Shown here in pieces: positions 8,500-17,395 of a DNA stretch of 64,000 bases. A model generated the notes under the pieces. The model ran no database searches, had not been told where the DNA came from, and saw only the letters and a list, made by a program, of their open reading frames with translations. Source of the stretch: Candidatus Riflebacteria bacterium HGW-Riflebacteria-1 (GTDB lineage Bacteria; Muiribacteriota; Ozemobacteria; Ozemobacterales; Ozemobacteraceae); contig PGYB01000005.1 of NCBI GenBank assembly GCA_002839445.1, positions 124,001-188,000 of the forward strand, written 5' to 3'. The position numbers were made by a program, and so were the translations under genes. The stretch's first letter is position 1. The number at the start of each line of letters is the position of its first letter.

Positions 8500-10326
8500 G
8501 TGAAAGCACACAGACACATCACCAAACCCGAAATGATACGTAATGTCGCGATTATCGCCCATGTTGACCACGGAAAGACCACCCTGGTAGACGCTCTGAT
8601 TAAACAATCAGGACTCTTTCGCGATAACCAGCATGTTGAAGAATGCTTCATGGATAACAATGCCATTGAGCGTGAGCGTGGCATCACGATTCTCTCAAAG
8701 AATCTTTCTTTGCAGTACATGGATTACCGCATAAATCTCGTTGATACTCCAGGCCATGTCGATTTTGCCGGCGAAGTTGAGCGCGTGTTGCAGATGGCAA
8801 ACGGTTGTCTGTTGCTGGTTGATGCATTTGAAGGTCCGATGCCGCAGACGCGTTTCGTTCTCAAAAAAGCTCTGGCTGCTGGTTTGAGACCGGTCGTGGT
8901 AATTAATAAAATAGATCGTCCCGATGCGCGTGTTTCTGCCGTCGAAGACGAGATTCTTGATCTTTTTATCGATGTAAATGCTGGCGAAAGCTCTCTTGAT
9001 TACCCGGTTCTTTATGCTTCTGGTCGCGGTGGTTATGCCGTTCGAAATATGGATGACGAGAGAGTTGACATCAGACCACTGCTCGAAGAGATAGTTAAAC
9101 AGGTACCACCACCGACAGGCGATCTTGATGCTCCGGCAAAATTATTGATCACCAGTCTTGATTACAATGATTATGTCGGTCGTATTGGAATCGGCCGCAT
9201 TCTCAATGGTGTTCTCACTGGGCGTGCCGATGTTTATCGTATTCATCCGGATGAAGTTCCTGAGAAAAGCAAGATTTTGCGGCTTTATTCTTATCGCGGC
9301 ATTCAGCGCATCGAAGTCGAAGAGGCCGGTGCCGGTGATGTTGTGGCGATATGCGGCATCGAAAATATTTCAATAGGTGACACCATCAGTGTGGAACTTT
9401 GCGACCCAGAAATGGTTATATCGGTTGACCAGCCGGTTATTTCGATGACCTTTGCTGCCAATACCAGCCCGTTTTCAGGGCGTTCCGGCAAGTTTCTGAC
9501 TTCCCGCCAGATCCGTGCGCGACTTGACCGTGAGCTTGAGACTAACGTCGCCATGCGTGTAGAAACCGCAGGTGATGAACGCGACGCTTTTCTGGTTTCT
9601 GGTCGTGGTGAACTGCATCTGGGTATTTTGATTGAGACCATGCGCCGTGAAGGTTATGAATTGCAGGTAAGCAAGCCAATCGCGATCATGAAAAGAAGCG
9701 AAACCGGCGAACTGCTTGAGCCAATTGAAGAGCTTGCTGTCGACATTCCAGACAACTATATGGGCATTGTAATGGAAGTCCTTGGGCCGCGTCGCGCGTT
9801 GCTTGAGTCTTCGAAGCGTTTGCTCGACAATTATCTGCGCCTGATTTTTTCGGTTCCGGCTCGCGGTCTTCTTGGTTTCAGATCGATGTTTCTGACCATG
9901 ACCAATGGCACTGGCCTCATGAATCAGTGTTTTAGAGCCTATGAGCCATATCGCGGTGATATACCCGAGAGCCGTAATGGTGTCATGGTGGCTACAGAAG
10001 GTGGTGTTGCTACCGGCTACGCGATCAAGAATCTATCCGAACGCGGCGCTATGTTTTATGGCCCCGGCGAAGATATCTACGAAGGACTTGTAGTTGGCGA
10101 GCGCCCATTGGCCACTGATCTCAAGGTAAATATCGTTAAGAAGCGCCACGTCACGAATCATCGCAGCGCTACTTCTGAAGAACTCGATAAACTGCAGGCG
10201 CCACGGCGCATGACTCTCGACCAGGCTCTCGAATATGTTGCCGATGACGAATGGGTTGAAGTAACTCCCGCCGCAGTAAGACTGCGCAAAAAGGGCGAGG
10301 CCAGGCTCGGCAGAAAGAACGTTTGA
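8500..10326 (+). CDS. typA: Ribosome-binding GTPase TypA/BipA
   Basis: The 608-residue product is a complete TypA/BipA. It has the G1 motif AHVDHGKTT, switch I 'ERERGITI', G3 DTPGHVDF, G4 NKID, the EF-Tu-like domain II, the EF-G-like domain and the BipA C-terminal domain ('[15 protein letters not shown]', '[16 protein letters not shown]'). TypA binds the 70S ribosome in a stress-dependent way and supports 50S assembly at low temperature. The GTG at 8500 is taken as the start because GGAG (8485-8488) precedes it and the promoter above excludes 8440; an internal ATG at 8533 that begins [11 protein letters not shown] is the other possibility. It is followed with a slight gap by the deacetylase gene, so the two may share a transcript. 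Confidence 0.95.
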   Translation: MKAHRHITKPEMIRNVAIIAHVDHGKTTLVDALIKQSGLFRDNQHVEECFMDNNAIERERGITILSKNLSLQYMDYRINLVDTPGHVDFAGEVERVLQMANGCLLLVDAFEGPMPQTRFVLKKALAAGLRPVVVINKIDRPDARVSAVEDEILDLFIDVNAGESSLDYPVLYASGRGGYAVRNMDDERVDIRPLLEEIVKQVPPPTGDLDAPAKLLITSLDYNDYVGRIGIGRILNGVLTGRADVYRIHPDEVPEKSKILRLYSYRGIQRIEVEEAGAGDVVAICGIENISIGDTISVELCDPEMVISVDQPVISMTFAANTSPFSGRSGKFLTSRQIRARLDRELETNVAMRVETAGDERDAFLVSGRGELHLGILIETMRREGYELQVSKPIAIMKRSETGELLEPIEELAVDIPDNYMGIVMEVLGPRRALLESSKRLLDNYLRLIFSVPARGLLGFRSMFLTMTNGTGLMNQCFRAYEPYRGDIPESRNGVMVATEGGVATGYAIKNLSERGAMFYGPGEDIYEGLVVGERPLATDLKVNIVKKRHVTNHRSATSEELDKLQAPRRMTLDQALEYVADDEWVEVTPAAVRLRKKGEARLGRKNV

Positions 10327-10328
10327 TT

Positions 10329-11588
10329 GTGAGTTTGCTCAGAACAGCCAGACTGGTAATACCTCTGGCTGTTTTCTGTTTTCTGGCACCTGTGCTTCTG
10401 GCGCAAGCCAGTTTGGAAAAATTGGTTGCAGCTTACCCGAACAACCCCGAAGTGCTTAATTCTTATGGCATTGAGCTTGCAGGCCGTGGCGACCTCACTG
10501 GTGCCATTTCGGTCTGGCGCCGGGCACTTGATTTCGACCGCAACAACGTTCATCTCTACAACAACATCGGCAGCGCGCTCAAGCGTCTTGGCCATGATGA
10601 ACATGCCTATGCCTGGTATGCAGCAGCCCTGCAGATAAAGCCGGTTTACTGGACATATTACAATCTGGCCATACTTTATCGCGACCGTGGCCAGGTTAAA
10701 GATGCCCGCTGGGCGCTCGATCAGTCGCTCAGGCTGAATCCACAGTTCACTCAGGCGATCGAAATGCGCGAACGTATTGGCACGGCTACGCAGGTGGCAA
10801 GCGCGATTCAGCAGAAAGTCAAGGTTCCTGAGGGCTTTCCGGCTTCGGCTCTGGTAAGCGGGGCTGAGGTTGGTAAATCTGCTGTGGCGCAGAGCCATTC
10901 TGTCAGTAAAGCACCTGCTGCGCTTGTAAAGCCGAAGATGGCAGCAGTTCAAAAAACAGCCCGCCCTGGTGTTTCGCGCCCGGGACCTATAGCCACTGAC
11001 TCTGGCGGGCAGGTGTTTCTGACATTTGACGGCGGTGCGACTGACGCGGGGTTTGCGTCGATAGTAGATTCTTTGCGCCGCTATGGCGTCAGATGCACGT
11101 TTTTTTTGACCGGAAAGTTTGCTGAAAAGTACCCGGAAAAATGCCGTCGCCTGCTGGCGGAAGGCCATGAAATAGCCAATCACAGCATGAGTCACCCGAA
11201 CATGAAAAATTTTTCGAAAGACAAGATTGCCGCCGAACTGGAAGCGGCTGAACAGGCGTTTGTAAAGGTACTTGGCCGGCGCGGCGCGCCGTTTTTCAGG
11301 TTTCCGTTTGGTGCTCAGAATAAGAAGGTCGAACAGATTGTCGAAGAACTGGGTTATCACCCGGTTTACTGGCACATTGACACGATCGATTGGCGCGAAG
11401 ACCCGGTAAATACCATTATCAGCCGGGTTGACAACAAGCTGCGCCGCAATGCGGTAATTCTCATGCATCTTGGCAGCAAAAATGGCGCAGCAGCGCTAGA
11501 TCGCATTCTCGACATTATCACCGGCCGCGGTTACACGCTTGCCCGACTGTCTGATCTCGACGCCGCACAGCTCGCTGCCCTGCCCTGA
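10329..11588 (+). CDS. TPR-linked polysaccharide deacetylase (NodB/CE4 family), secreted
   Basis: A signal peptide (cleavage near LLAQA) is followed by three or so TPR units (residues about 30-150, 'PEVLNSYGIELAGRGD', 'VHLYNNIGSALKRLG', 'YWTYYNLAILYRDRGQ'), a linker, and a NodB domain from about residue 220. NodB motifs: LTFDGG with catalytic Asp234, metal ligands H285 and H289 in HSMSHP, 'RFPFGAQN', 'DTIDW' and the LMHLGS His. The second Asp of the usual TFDDG is Gly here, as an Asn replaces it in some peptidoglycan deacetylases. The enzyme would remove N-acetyl groups from a cell-wall or surface sugar in the periplasm. The start is GTG 10329 or TTG 10323; the latter overlaps the typA stop. 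No strong RBS decides. Confidence 0.85.
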   Translation: MSLLRTARLVIPLAVFCFLAPVLLAQASLEKLVAAYPNNPEVLNSYGIELAGRGDLTGAISVWRRALDFDRNNVHLYNNIGSALKRLGHDEHAYAWYAAALQIKPVYWTYYNLAILYRDRGQVKDARWALDQSLRLNPQFTQAIEMRERIGTATQVASAIQQKVKVPEGFPASALVSGAEVGKSAVAQSHSVSKAPAALVKPKMAAVQKTARPGVSRPGPIATDSGGQVFLTFDGGATDAGFASIVDSLRRYGVRCTFFLTGKFAEKYPEKCRRLLAEGHEIANHSMSHPNMKNFSKDKIAAELEAAEQAFVKVLGRRGAPFFRFPFGAQNKKVEQIVEELGYHPVYWHIDTIDWREDPVNTIISRVDNKLRRNAVILMHLGSKNGAAALDRILDIITGRGYTLARLSDLDAAQLAALP

Positions 11589-11816
11589 ATTGCCATAAGA
11601 CGGGGCAATCCGCAGATTGCGCAGATTAGCACAGATTTCAGCTGCAAACTATCAGTTAAGCCTGTTGGCGAGTTAATTCGCTTGCGTCTGGCGTGCCAGT
11701 TAATTTCTAAATCGTTTATAAACAGGCGTTTTGCTCGGGTGGTATTTTTTTGAAAAAATATTTTTAACTGCTTAAATAAAAACCGGGGTATTTTGACTCT
11801 TAATTATTGAAAGCCA

Positions 11817-12335
11817 ATGAAAACCGAAAATACCAACGAAAATCTGATAAATGAATATGCAAGAAACCCGAAGCAGGGTTTTGAGCAGATCTATCGGGCT
11901 TACGCCGATCGACTGGTGCAGTATGCGGTTCATTCATTCAGGTTGAGTTGCGAAGAAGGCGAAGATGCCGTGCACGAAGCACTGTTGCCATGGGTACAGA
12001 GCCCGCAGAAAGTGAGCGGTGTTAAGAATCTGAAAGCTTATTTGTATGCTTCCCTGCGCAATGCCTGTATTAGGAGATCCGGTGCCCGGCGTGACAGCTT
12101 AATGCCTGAAGATCTGGCAGCAGCGGAAGGGCCAGACCTGAATCTGCAGGCTGATGTGGCGATTGCGCTTAAACAGTTGCCTGATGAACAGCGCGAAACC
12201 GTTTACCTGAAGATCTGGGGTGATCTGACCTTTGCCGAGATCGCCGAGCTTCAGAATACGAGCCTGCCGACGATTGCATCGCGATATCGTTATGCCCTGG
12301 CCAAGCTTAAGGAGATTCTGCAATGGAATCCATGA
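11817..12335 (+). CDS. ECF-type RNA polymerase sigma factor
   Basis: The 172-residue protein has a region 2 (residues about 20-90: 'FEQIYRAYADRLVQYAVHSF', 'GVKNLKAYLYASLRNACIRR') and a region 4 (about 115-168: 'LPDEQRETVYLKIWGDLTFAEIA', 'TSLPTIASRYRYALAKLKEIL') with the region 4 helix-turn-helix intact. ECF sigmas redirect RNA polymerase to a small regulon and are usually held by a cognate membrane anti-sigma factor. The next gene overlaps it by 13 bases and encodes a single-pass membrane protein, fitting that scheme. Its own promoter could not be assigned in the 228-base AT-rich upstream gap, and an autoregulated ECF promoter is likely there. Confidence 0.88.
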   Translation: MKTENTNENLINEYARNPKQGFEQIYRAYADRLVQYAVHSFRLSCEEGEDAVHEALLPWVQSPQKVSGVKNLKAYLYASLRNACIRRSGARRDSLMPEDLAAAEGPDLNLQADVAIALKQLPDEQRETVYLKIWGDLTFAEIAELQNTSLPTIASRYRYALAKLKEILQWNP

Positions 12336-12748
12336 ACAATAAAGATCCTTTCGAAAACTTTCTCAAAGAGCAGCGTTTCAGCGAAAAGGCCTCTGAGTCT
12401 TTGCGCATGAAACTCGATAAAGGCGCAGTCTGGAACCGCCCGTGGTGGAAGAACCCGACAGTCATTGCAGTGCTGACCGCTGGCCTGGTCGTTGTCATAT
12501 CTTTTCTGCTGCTGCTTGCAGCAAAATCTGCTGCCAAGCCATCAGTCGCGCCGGTGGCCGAACAACCGCCAGCTTTCGAAGAGCCGCTGTCAGCACCGCC
12601 GCCGGTTATCGCGCAGAATGATAACGCTAACCCGCTCTCGCCTTTCCAGCAAAATCTGGCTGATGCTGAGCCTGAATTCAACCTGTCTTTCATTGACCGG
12701 CCGGTCAATTTTATCGCCGCACGACGTGAATATTCTGACTTGATCTAG
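12323..12748 (+). CDS. Single-pass membrane protein, probable anti-sigma factor
   Basis: A 141-residue protein with a charged cytoplasmic N-terminus (residues 1-45), one membrane helix (about 48-70, 'VIAVLTAGLVVVISFLLLLAA') and a Pro-rich periplasmic tail. It starts inside the end of the ECF sigma gene with AAGGAG 8 bases before the ATG, so translation is coupled. Size, topology and position fit an anti-sigma factor that tethers the ECF sigma, but no anti-sigma domain (ZAS with His-x3-Cys-x2-Cys, or RskA-like) is recognised. The call is therefore based on context. Confidence 0.6.
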   Translation: MESMNNKDPFENFLKEQRFSEKASESLRMKLDKGAVWNRPWWKNPTVIAVLTAGLVVVISFLLLLAAKSAAKPSVAPVAEQPPAFEEPLSAPPPVIAQNDNANPLSPFQQNLADAEPEFNLSFIDRPVNFIAARREYSDLI

Positions 12749-12819
12749 AGGTTTGTCGAGATAGATTGCTCTTATTGTATTTTCCCTGTCTGAAATTATT
12801 AACTAACGGAGGAAACATT

Positions 12820-14124
12820 ATGAAGAAGTTATTAACTACTGTGTTTCTGGTAATTGCTATGGCCACCCAGCTGTTTGCTGCCCCGGCAACCTTCGTCGAT
12901 AACAACGCGGCTCTGCGTTACATGATAGCGATAGGTTTCATGCCACCACAGTTTTCAGAAAATGCTGCTTACAGCTTTGGCGATGTAAACAGCCTTGAAA
13001 GCTTGAAAAAACTCAAGCCAGAGATTCGCAAGGAGCTTGAATCGAATACTGCCGCTGGAAATATGCGCACTATGCTGAGACTGCTTGAGCTGGCAGCGCT
13101 GTGCACGGAGTCCACATTTGTAGTAGACCAGGATTATGATGATGAGTCGATCATCCCGCCATATCGCTCATTAAGAACGTTCGCAAGGTTCATGGTTGCG
13201 CGTGGCTGGATCGACGCCGAGAAGGGAAATTATGCCGCCGCCGCCGCCAAATTTGCTCATGTCTTCAGACTTGGCGCTAATCTTGGTCATGAAAGATTTG
13301 CCATCAGCGGGATGGTGGGCATTGGAATTCAGCGTATGGCGGTAGAGTCAATTAACAATCTGATTGAGATCAGTAATGATGCCAGCATCAAAAAGTCACT
13401 TTATGATTACTTTTCGTCTTTGCCCAAGCCTTTGATTGGCAGAACTTTGCATATTGAAGGTGAAAAACTTTATGTCTTCAACATGATTAAAAAAGCTGAA
13501 AACAAGCCGGAGCTTCTTTCTGTACTGGAAAAATTCGAGGCTAAGAGCGAAAAGCAAGTTTCCAAACGTTCGGCTGAGGCCGCATGTGCTGCTAACCAGA
13601 GAGTTTTGCTTGGAGCTATTGAAATGTATATGATGGATCACGAAGAAGCCCCGACAAATCTTGATTCAGCCGCAATTCTCAACAAGCTGGTTGCTGAACA
13701 GTATCTTAAGTCTGCTCCAGTATGCGATAGAAATGGCGCGTACAGCTTCAGCTTTGTTGACAAGGACGATTTTAAAGTCGCATGCAGTTGCGGGGCTTCT
13801 CCTGACAATCAGACCAGCACCTCGGACGATGAAGAGTCTTCTGAAGATGTTTCTCCGGAAGTTATGCAGAAGATCAACGATTATATGAAGTCCGGTGAAT
13901 TCGCTAAGGACAAGGAAGAACTCGTTGCCATTTTCGATGAAATCATGGCGCTTGATGGTTATGATATTGCCAATGATGAAAAGGCCGGCAAAATTGCCGA
14001 GCGCATCGAAAATAGCCAGAATACTCTCATCAAAACGATGATGATCAATCCGCAGTCTTTCTACAAGTCATTGCGCGAAAACCAGCAGCGTATCGACGAT
14101 CTGGTCAAAAAGCTTGCACAGTAA
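12820..14124 (+). CDS. Secreted protein with pseudopilin-like C-terminal module
   Basis: 434 residues with a signal peptide (MKKLLTTVFLVIAMATQLFA). The first 240 residues are helical and unrecognised, with a stretch on residues 60-130 rich in Leu/Glu. From about residue 250 to 325 there is a segment that looks like the globular part of a type II/IV pseudopilin: 'AACAANQRVLLGAIEMYMMD' (C256) then 'LVAEQYLKSAPVCDRNGAYS' and 'CSCGAS'. The N-terminal prepilin helix that normally precedes it is absent. The last 110 residues are acidic and helical. The ATG at 12820 is chosen because ACGGAGG precedes it. It lies just behind the ECF sigma/anti-sigma pair and could be a target gene of that sigma. No function is known. 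Confidence 0.7.
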   Translation: MKKLLTTVFLVIAMATQLFAAPATFVDNNAALRYMIAIGFMPPQFSENAAYSFGDVNSLESLKKLKPEIRKELESNTAAGNMRTMLRLLELAALCTESTFVVDQDYDDESIIPPYRSLRTFARFMVARGWIDAEKGNYAAAAAKFAHVFRLGANLGHERFAISGMVGIGIQRMAVESINNLIEISNDASIKKSLYDYFSSLPKPLIGRTLHIEGEKLYVFNMIKKAENKPELLSVLEKFEAKSEKQVSKRSAEAACAANQRVLLGAIEMYMMDHEEAPTNLDSAAILNKLVAEQYLKSAPVCDRNGAYSFSFVDKDDFKVACSCGASPDNQTSTSDDEESSEDVSPEVMQKINDYMKSGEFAKDKEELVAIFDEIMALDGYDIANDEKAGKIAERIENSQNTLIKTMMINPQSFYKSLRENQQRIDDLVKKLAQ

Positions 14125-14208
14125 AGCCAGGATTCGCGCAAGAGTTGAGTTTAGCGCTTGCAGTTTTGTGCCAGAATACCAGTGAGCATCGGAACGACAC
14201 AATCGCAA

Positions 14209-14251
14209 AACCGGGTCATCAGCAGACTTTGCCGATGACCCGGTTTCTTTT
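14209..14251 (+). terminator. Intrinsic terminator, probably bidirectional
   Basis: A perfect 12-base stem (AACCGGGTCATC / GATGACCCGGTT) with a 13-base loop is followed by TTCTTTT on the plus strand and by TTTTGC on the minus strand. It sits between the convergent ends of the secreted protein gene and the LOG-family gene and can serve both. Confidence 0.88.
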
Positions 14252-14262
14252 ATCAGGCAGGC

Positions 14263-14844
14263 TTATGAAAGAGTTTTGGCGAGTGCCGAATTTCTGATGC
14301 TGCGCAAAACTTCTTCTGGTGTGGCCAGAGACTGAAACAATTCAAGATTTTCGGCTTTAATGGTTTTGTGCTCGATGCCGTGCTGAAACAGAGCCAGCAA
14401 CGGTTTAAAATAACCGTCGGTATTGAGCAGAAACATTGGTTTGCTGTGGCGTTTGAGCTGTTTGAGAGTCAGCAGATCGAAAAATTCGTCGTAAGTGCCT
14501 ATTCCGCCGGGGAGGGCGACAATGTAATCAGATTTGTCGAGCATCGCCTGTTTGCGTGGGCGAAGATCTTCGACTGAGTGCATTTCGTCGAGGTCGGGGT
14601 GATTGATGCCACGTTCGATCATATATTCCGGGATAACGCCGATCAGCTTGCCGCCAGCTTTTTTGTGGGCGTCAGCGACGACCTTCATCAGTCCGCAGGT
14701 GGTGCCGCCATAAAGCAGGGCAAAGCCGTTTTCGGCGAGCAGTCGGCCAAAATCAGCGCCGGCAGTTTTTATGGCATTGCTGACATCGGCGCTAGATGAG
14801 CAGAAAACACAGACGACGGGTTTATTATTTTCAGATTTATTCAT
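14263..14844 (-). CDS. LOG-family protein (cytokinin riboside 5'-monophosphate phosphoribohydrolase type)
   Basis: A full-length 193-residue member of the TIGR00730/LOG family. It has the N-terminal Rossmann strand 'VCVFCSSSADVS', 'YGGTTCGLMKVVADA', the conserved Arg-Lys pair in 'RPRKQAML' and the active-site signature PGGIGTYDE (112-120). Biochemically characterised relatives hydrolyse the N-glycosidic bond of purine ribonucleotides (for example cytokinin riboside monophosphate or AMP). The bacterial role is often nucleotide salvage, so plant-hormone production should not be assumed. It stands alone, convergent with the previous gene and sharing its terminator. Confidence 0.9.
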   Translation of the reverse strand: MNKSENNKPVVCVFCSSSADVSNAIKTAGADFGRLLAENGFALLYGGTTCGLMKVVADAHKKAGGKLIGVIPEYMIERGINHPDLDEMHSVEDLRPRKQAMLDKSDYIVALPGGIGTYDEFFDLLTLKQLKRHSKPMFLLNTDGYFKPLLALFQHGIEHKTIKAENLELFQSLATPEEVLRSIRNSALAKTLS

Positions 14845-14983
14845 AATGCCAGATTATAGCACTTTTTGCTTACAACATGTCTGAAAATCGTGCTCAGCGA
14901 AGCGGTAATCGTTATTGTGATCGTAATCGATGCCTGCAAAAAATGCCAGAACCCTGTTTATAAAACTTCGCAGCTGCTGATTA

Positions 14984-15012
14984 TTGCTTTTTGCGCAGGA
15001 GACGCTTATAAT
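14984..15012 (+). promoter_or_regulatory. Sigma-70-type promoter of glyQS
   Basis: TTGCTT (14984-14989), 17 bases, consensus TATAAT (15007-15012). Transcription would start near 15019, so the long in-frame extension back to 14866 is not translated. Confidence 0.75.
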
Positions 15013-15054
15013 TGCCACACGCAACAGCAACCTAAACACAGACGGGAGAAGCAG

Positions 15055-16434
15055 ATGGTAGATCTCGAAAAAATCATTTCGTTATGCAAGCGCCGTGGCT
15101 TTATTTTTCAGGGCAGTGACCAGTATGGCGGCCTGCAGGGCACATGGGACTACGGCCCGCTCGGCGTCGAACTCAAGAACAACGTTAAGCGTGCCTGGTG
15201 GCGCCGTATCGTTTATGAACGGGATGATATGGAAGGTCTTGACTGCGCGATCATGATGAACCGTCTGGTTCTCAAGTATTCAGGTCATGAAGAGACCTTT
15301 TCTGACCCGATGGTCGACTGCCGCAAGTGCAAAAAACGCTTTCGCGCTGATCAGGTTGATGTTAACGAAAAGTGTTCAGAAGGCGATAAACACGATCTTA
15401 CTGAGCCACGCCCGTTTAACCTGATGTTTAAAACCACCGTTGGGCCGGTTGCTGACGATAACAACATTGCTTATCTGCGACCAGAAACTGCGCAGGGCAT
15501 TTTTATCAATTTCAAGAACGTTCTTGATTCGACCAATCGCAAGCTGCCATTTGGTATAGCGCAGATCGGCAAGTCATATCGTAACGAAATTACGCCACGC
15601 AACTTCATTTTCAGGGTAAGAGAATTCGAACAGATGGAAATCGAATTCTTCGTTAAACCCGGCACTGACGAAGATTGGCATAAAAAGTGGGTAGAGAACC
15701 GCTATAACTGGTATACGGATCTTGGTATCAAACCCGAAAATCTTCGCAAATATGAGCAGAAACCAGAAGAACTCGCGCACTACGCCAAGGCTACCGTCGA
15801 TCTTCTGTATCGCTTTTTCCCGGAACGTGAAGACGAGAACAAGCAGTTCGACGAAGTCGAAGGCATTGCTAACCGCACTGATTTTGACCTGCAGTGCCAC
15901 ACCAAGGGTGGCAAACTGGTTCTCGCTGATGGCCGCGAGATTCCCAACCTGCACGCAGTCAACAAGCTTACCTACTTTGATCACGAAACCAACCAGCATA
16001 TTCTGCCATACGTGGTTGAGCCTTCAGCCGGCGTTGACCGCGCCACCCTCGCCTTTTTGATGGATTCTTATTTTGAAGAAACGGTTAAAGACGAGCAGCG
16101 CATCGTATTGCGCCTGCACCCTGAACTGGCGCCGATCAAGGTGGCAGTGCTGCCGCTCAAAAAGAACAACGAAGCGATTCGCAACACTGCCATGCAGATC
16201 AAGAATAATCTGATGAAGAAGAGTGGCTGGCGTACGGTTTATGATGATACTGCCGGAATCGGCAAGCTGTATCGCCGCCAGGATGAGATTGGTACGCCAT
16301 TCTGTGTTACCGTCGATTTTGATACGCTTGATGATCAGGCTGTAACGGTTCGTGACCGCGACACCATGGCGCAGGAACGCATTAAAATCGATGCGCTGCA
16401 GGATTACCTCGCAGCAAAACTTGGTAACTGCTGA
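15055..16434 (+). CDS. glyQS: Glycyl-tRNA synthetase, single-chain type
   Basis: The 459-residue product is a class II synthetase of the homodimeric alpha2 type, not the alpha2beta2 type. It starts [16 protein letters not shown], has '[12 protein letters not shown]', a zinc-like Cys pair insertion ('DCRKCKKRF', later 'CSEGDKHD'), motif 2 '[20 protein letters not shown]' and motif 3 '[11 protein letters not shown]', and an anticodon-binding domain to the end. It charges tRNA-Gly with glycine in the cytoplasm. The ATG at 15055 has GGGAGAAG upstream and lies just behind the promoter. A DNA methyltransferase gene follows after 28 bases. Confidence 0.96.
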   Translation: MVDLEKIISLCKRRGFIFQGSDQYGGLQGTWDYGPLGVELKNNVKRAWWRRIVYERDDMEGLDCAIMMNRLVLKYSGHEETFSDPMVDCRKCKKRFRADQVDVNEKCSEGDKHDLTEPRPFNLMFKTTVGPVADDNNIAYLRPETAQGIFINFKNVLDSTNRKLPFGIAQIGKSYRNEITPRNFIFRVREFEQMEIEFFVKPGTDEDWHKKWVENRYNWYTDLGIKPENLRKYEQKPEELAHYAKATVDLLYRFFPEREDENKQFDEVEGIANRTDFDLQCHTKGGKLVLADGREIPNLHAVNKLTYFDHETNQHILPYVVEPSAGVDRATLAFLMDSYFEETVKDEQRIVLRLHPELAPIKVAVLPLKKNNEAIRNTAMQIKNNLMKKSGWRTVYDDTAGIGKLYRRQDEIGTPFCVTVDFDTLDDQAVTVRDRDTMAQERIKIDALQDYLAAKLGNC

Positions 16435-16462
16435 GTGTCGTATTGTCTGGAGCACCTGAACG

Positions 16463-17302
16463 GTGGTTGATGAAATCGGCGCTGGTGTAAACAAGCTTAT
16501 CAGAGGCGACATGCTGCATGTCGCCTCTTTGCTTGCGCCAGAAAGCTTTCGTCTGATTTATCTCGACCCGCCCTTTCTTACCGGGCGCGAGCAGGTTGGC
16601 AGCCAGGCGCATCTTGCTTATGACGATCGCTGGGAAGGCAACCTCGACACCTACCTGCCATGGCTTGAAGAACGCTTGCGCGCGGTTTATGGTCTGCTGC
16701 TGGCTGATGGCAGTCTGGTTCTGCATCTCGACTGGCGCACTTCGCATTATGCGCGGGTAATGCTCGACGGCATATTCGGCCGTCAGGGGTTTATTAATGA
16801 GATTATCTGGCATTACACTGGTGGCGGACGCTCAAAAACGCGGTTTTCGTGTAAACATGACACTTTGCTCTGGTACAGCCGAAGTCGTCGCCCAGTTTTC
16901 AATATTGACGCGATTCGAGTGCCTTATAAAAAAACATCTGGCTATGCCAAAGCTGGCATTGTGGCGGCGAGTGGGCGTCGTTACCTGCCAGATCCTCGTG
17001 GCACACCGGTAGACGATGTGTGGGATATGCCGATAATTAACCCGCTGGCTAACGAACGCGTCGGTTACCCGACGCAAAAACCACTGGCGCTGTTAACGCG
17101 GGTAATCGAAGCGTTAAGCAACCCCGGTGACCTGGTTGGCGATTTTTGCTGTGGCAGTGGCACAACTCTTGTCGCTGCGCAGACGCTGGGCCGGCGTTGG
17201 CTCGGCAGTGATGTCTCAGCAGCGGCTGTCGATTGTGCTGCTTCCCGACTGCGAGATGAATGCGGGCTGACTGGGAATTTAAGCGCAGAAAAAATCGGTT
17301 AG
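16463..17302 (+). CDS. DNA methyltransferase (N4-cytosine/N6-adenine, beta class)
   Basis: 279 residues with catalytic motif IV DPPF (35-38) in the N-terminal third and the AdoMet-binding motif I FCCGSGTT (228-235) near the end, preceded by 'GYPTQKPLALL', the order that defines the beta class. It would transfer a methyl group from S-adenosylmethionine to an exocyclic amino group of adenine or cytosine in a short DNA target. No restriction endonuclease gene is next to it, so it appears to be an orphan methylase with a possible regulatory role, or half of a split restriction system. GTG 16463 is the first start in frame; the RBS is weak and an ATG further in is possible. It lies 28 bases behind glyQS on the same strand. 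Confidence 0.88.
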   Translation: MVDEIGAGVNKLIRGDMLHVASLLAPESFRLIYLDPPFLTGREQVGSQAHLAYDDRWEGNLDTYLPWLEERLRAVYGLLLADGSLVLHLDWRTSHYARVMLDGIFGRQGFINEIIWHYTGGGRSKTRFSCKHDTLLWYSRSRRPVFNIDAIRVPYKKTSGYAKAGIVAASGRRYLPDPRGTPVDDVWDMPIINPLANERVGYPTQKPLALLTRVIEALSNPGDLVGDFCCGSGTTLVAAQTLGRRWLGSDVSAAAVDCAASRLRDECGLTGNLSAEKIG

Positions 17303-17330
17303 ACAGCTCGCGAGTAAGCAACTGCCGCTA

Positions 17331-17359
17331 TTGCAGTTTTGTCGCGCTGCGATTATCAT
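17331..17359 (+). promoter_or_regulatory. Sigma-70-type promoter of the DUF4097 gene
   Basis: TTGCAG (17331-17336), a 17-base spacer and TATCAT (17354-17359), about 37 bases before the start codon at 17396. Confidence 0.6.
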
Positions 17360-17395
17360 GTACGGGTAAGAGATAAAAGGTATATGGAGGTAAGC

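Noticed and set aside
10158..11468. A 436-codon minus-strand frame
   Set aside because: It lies antisense to typA and the deacetylase, which have full motif support, and its translation is rich in Arg, His and Ala without any domain.
14866..15054. N-terminal extension of glycyl-tRNA synthetase
   Set aside because: A consensus promoter lies inside it and an RBS-preceded ATG at 15055 gives the normal start.
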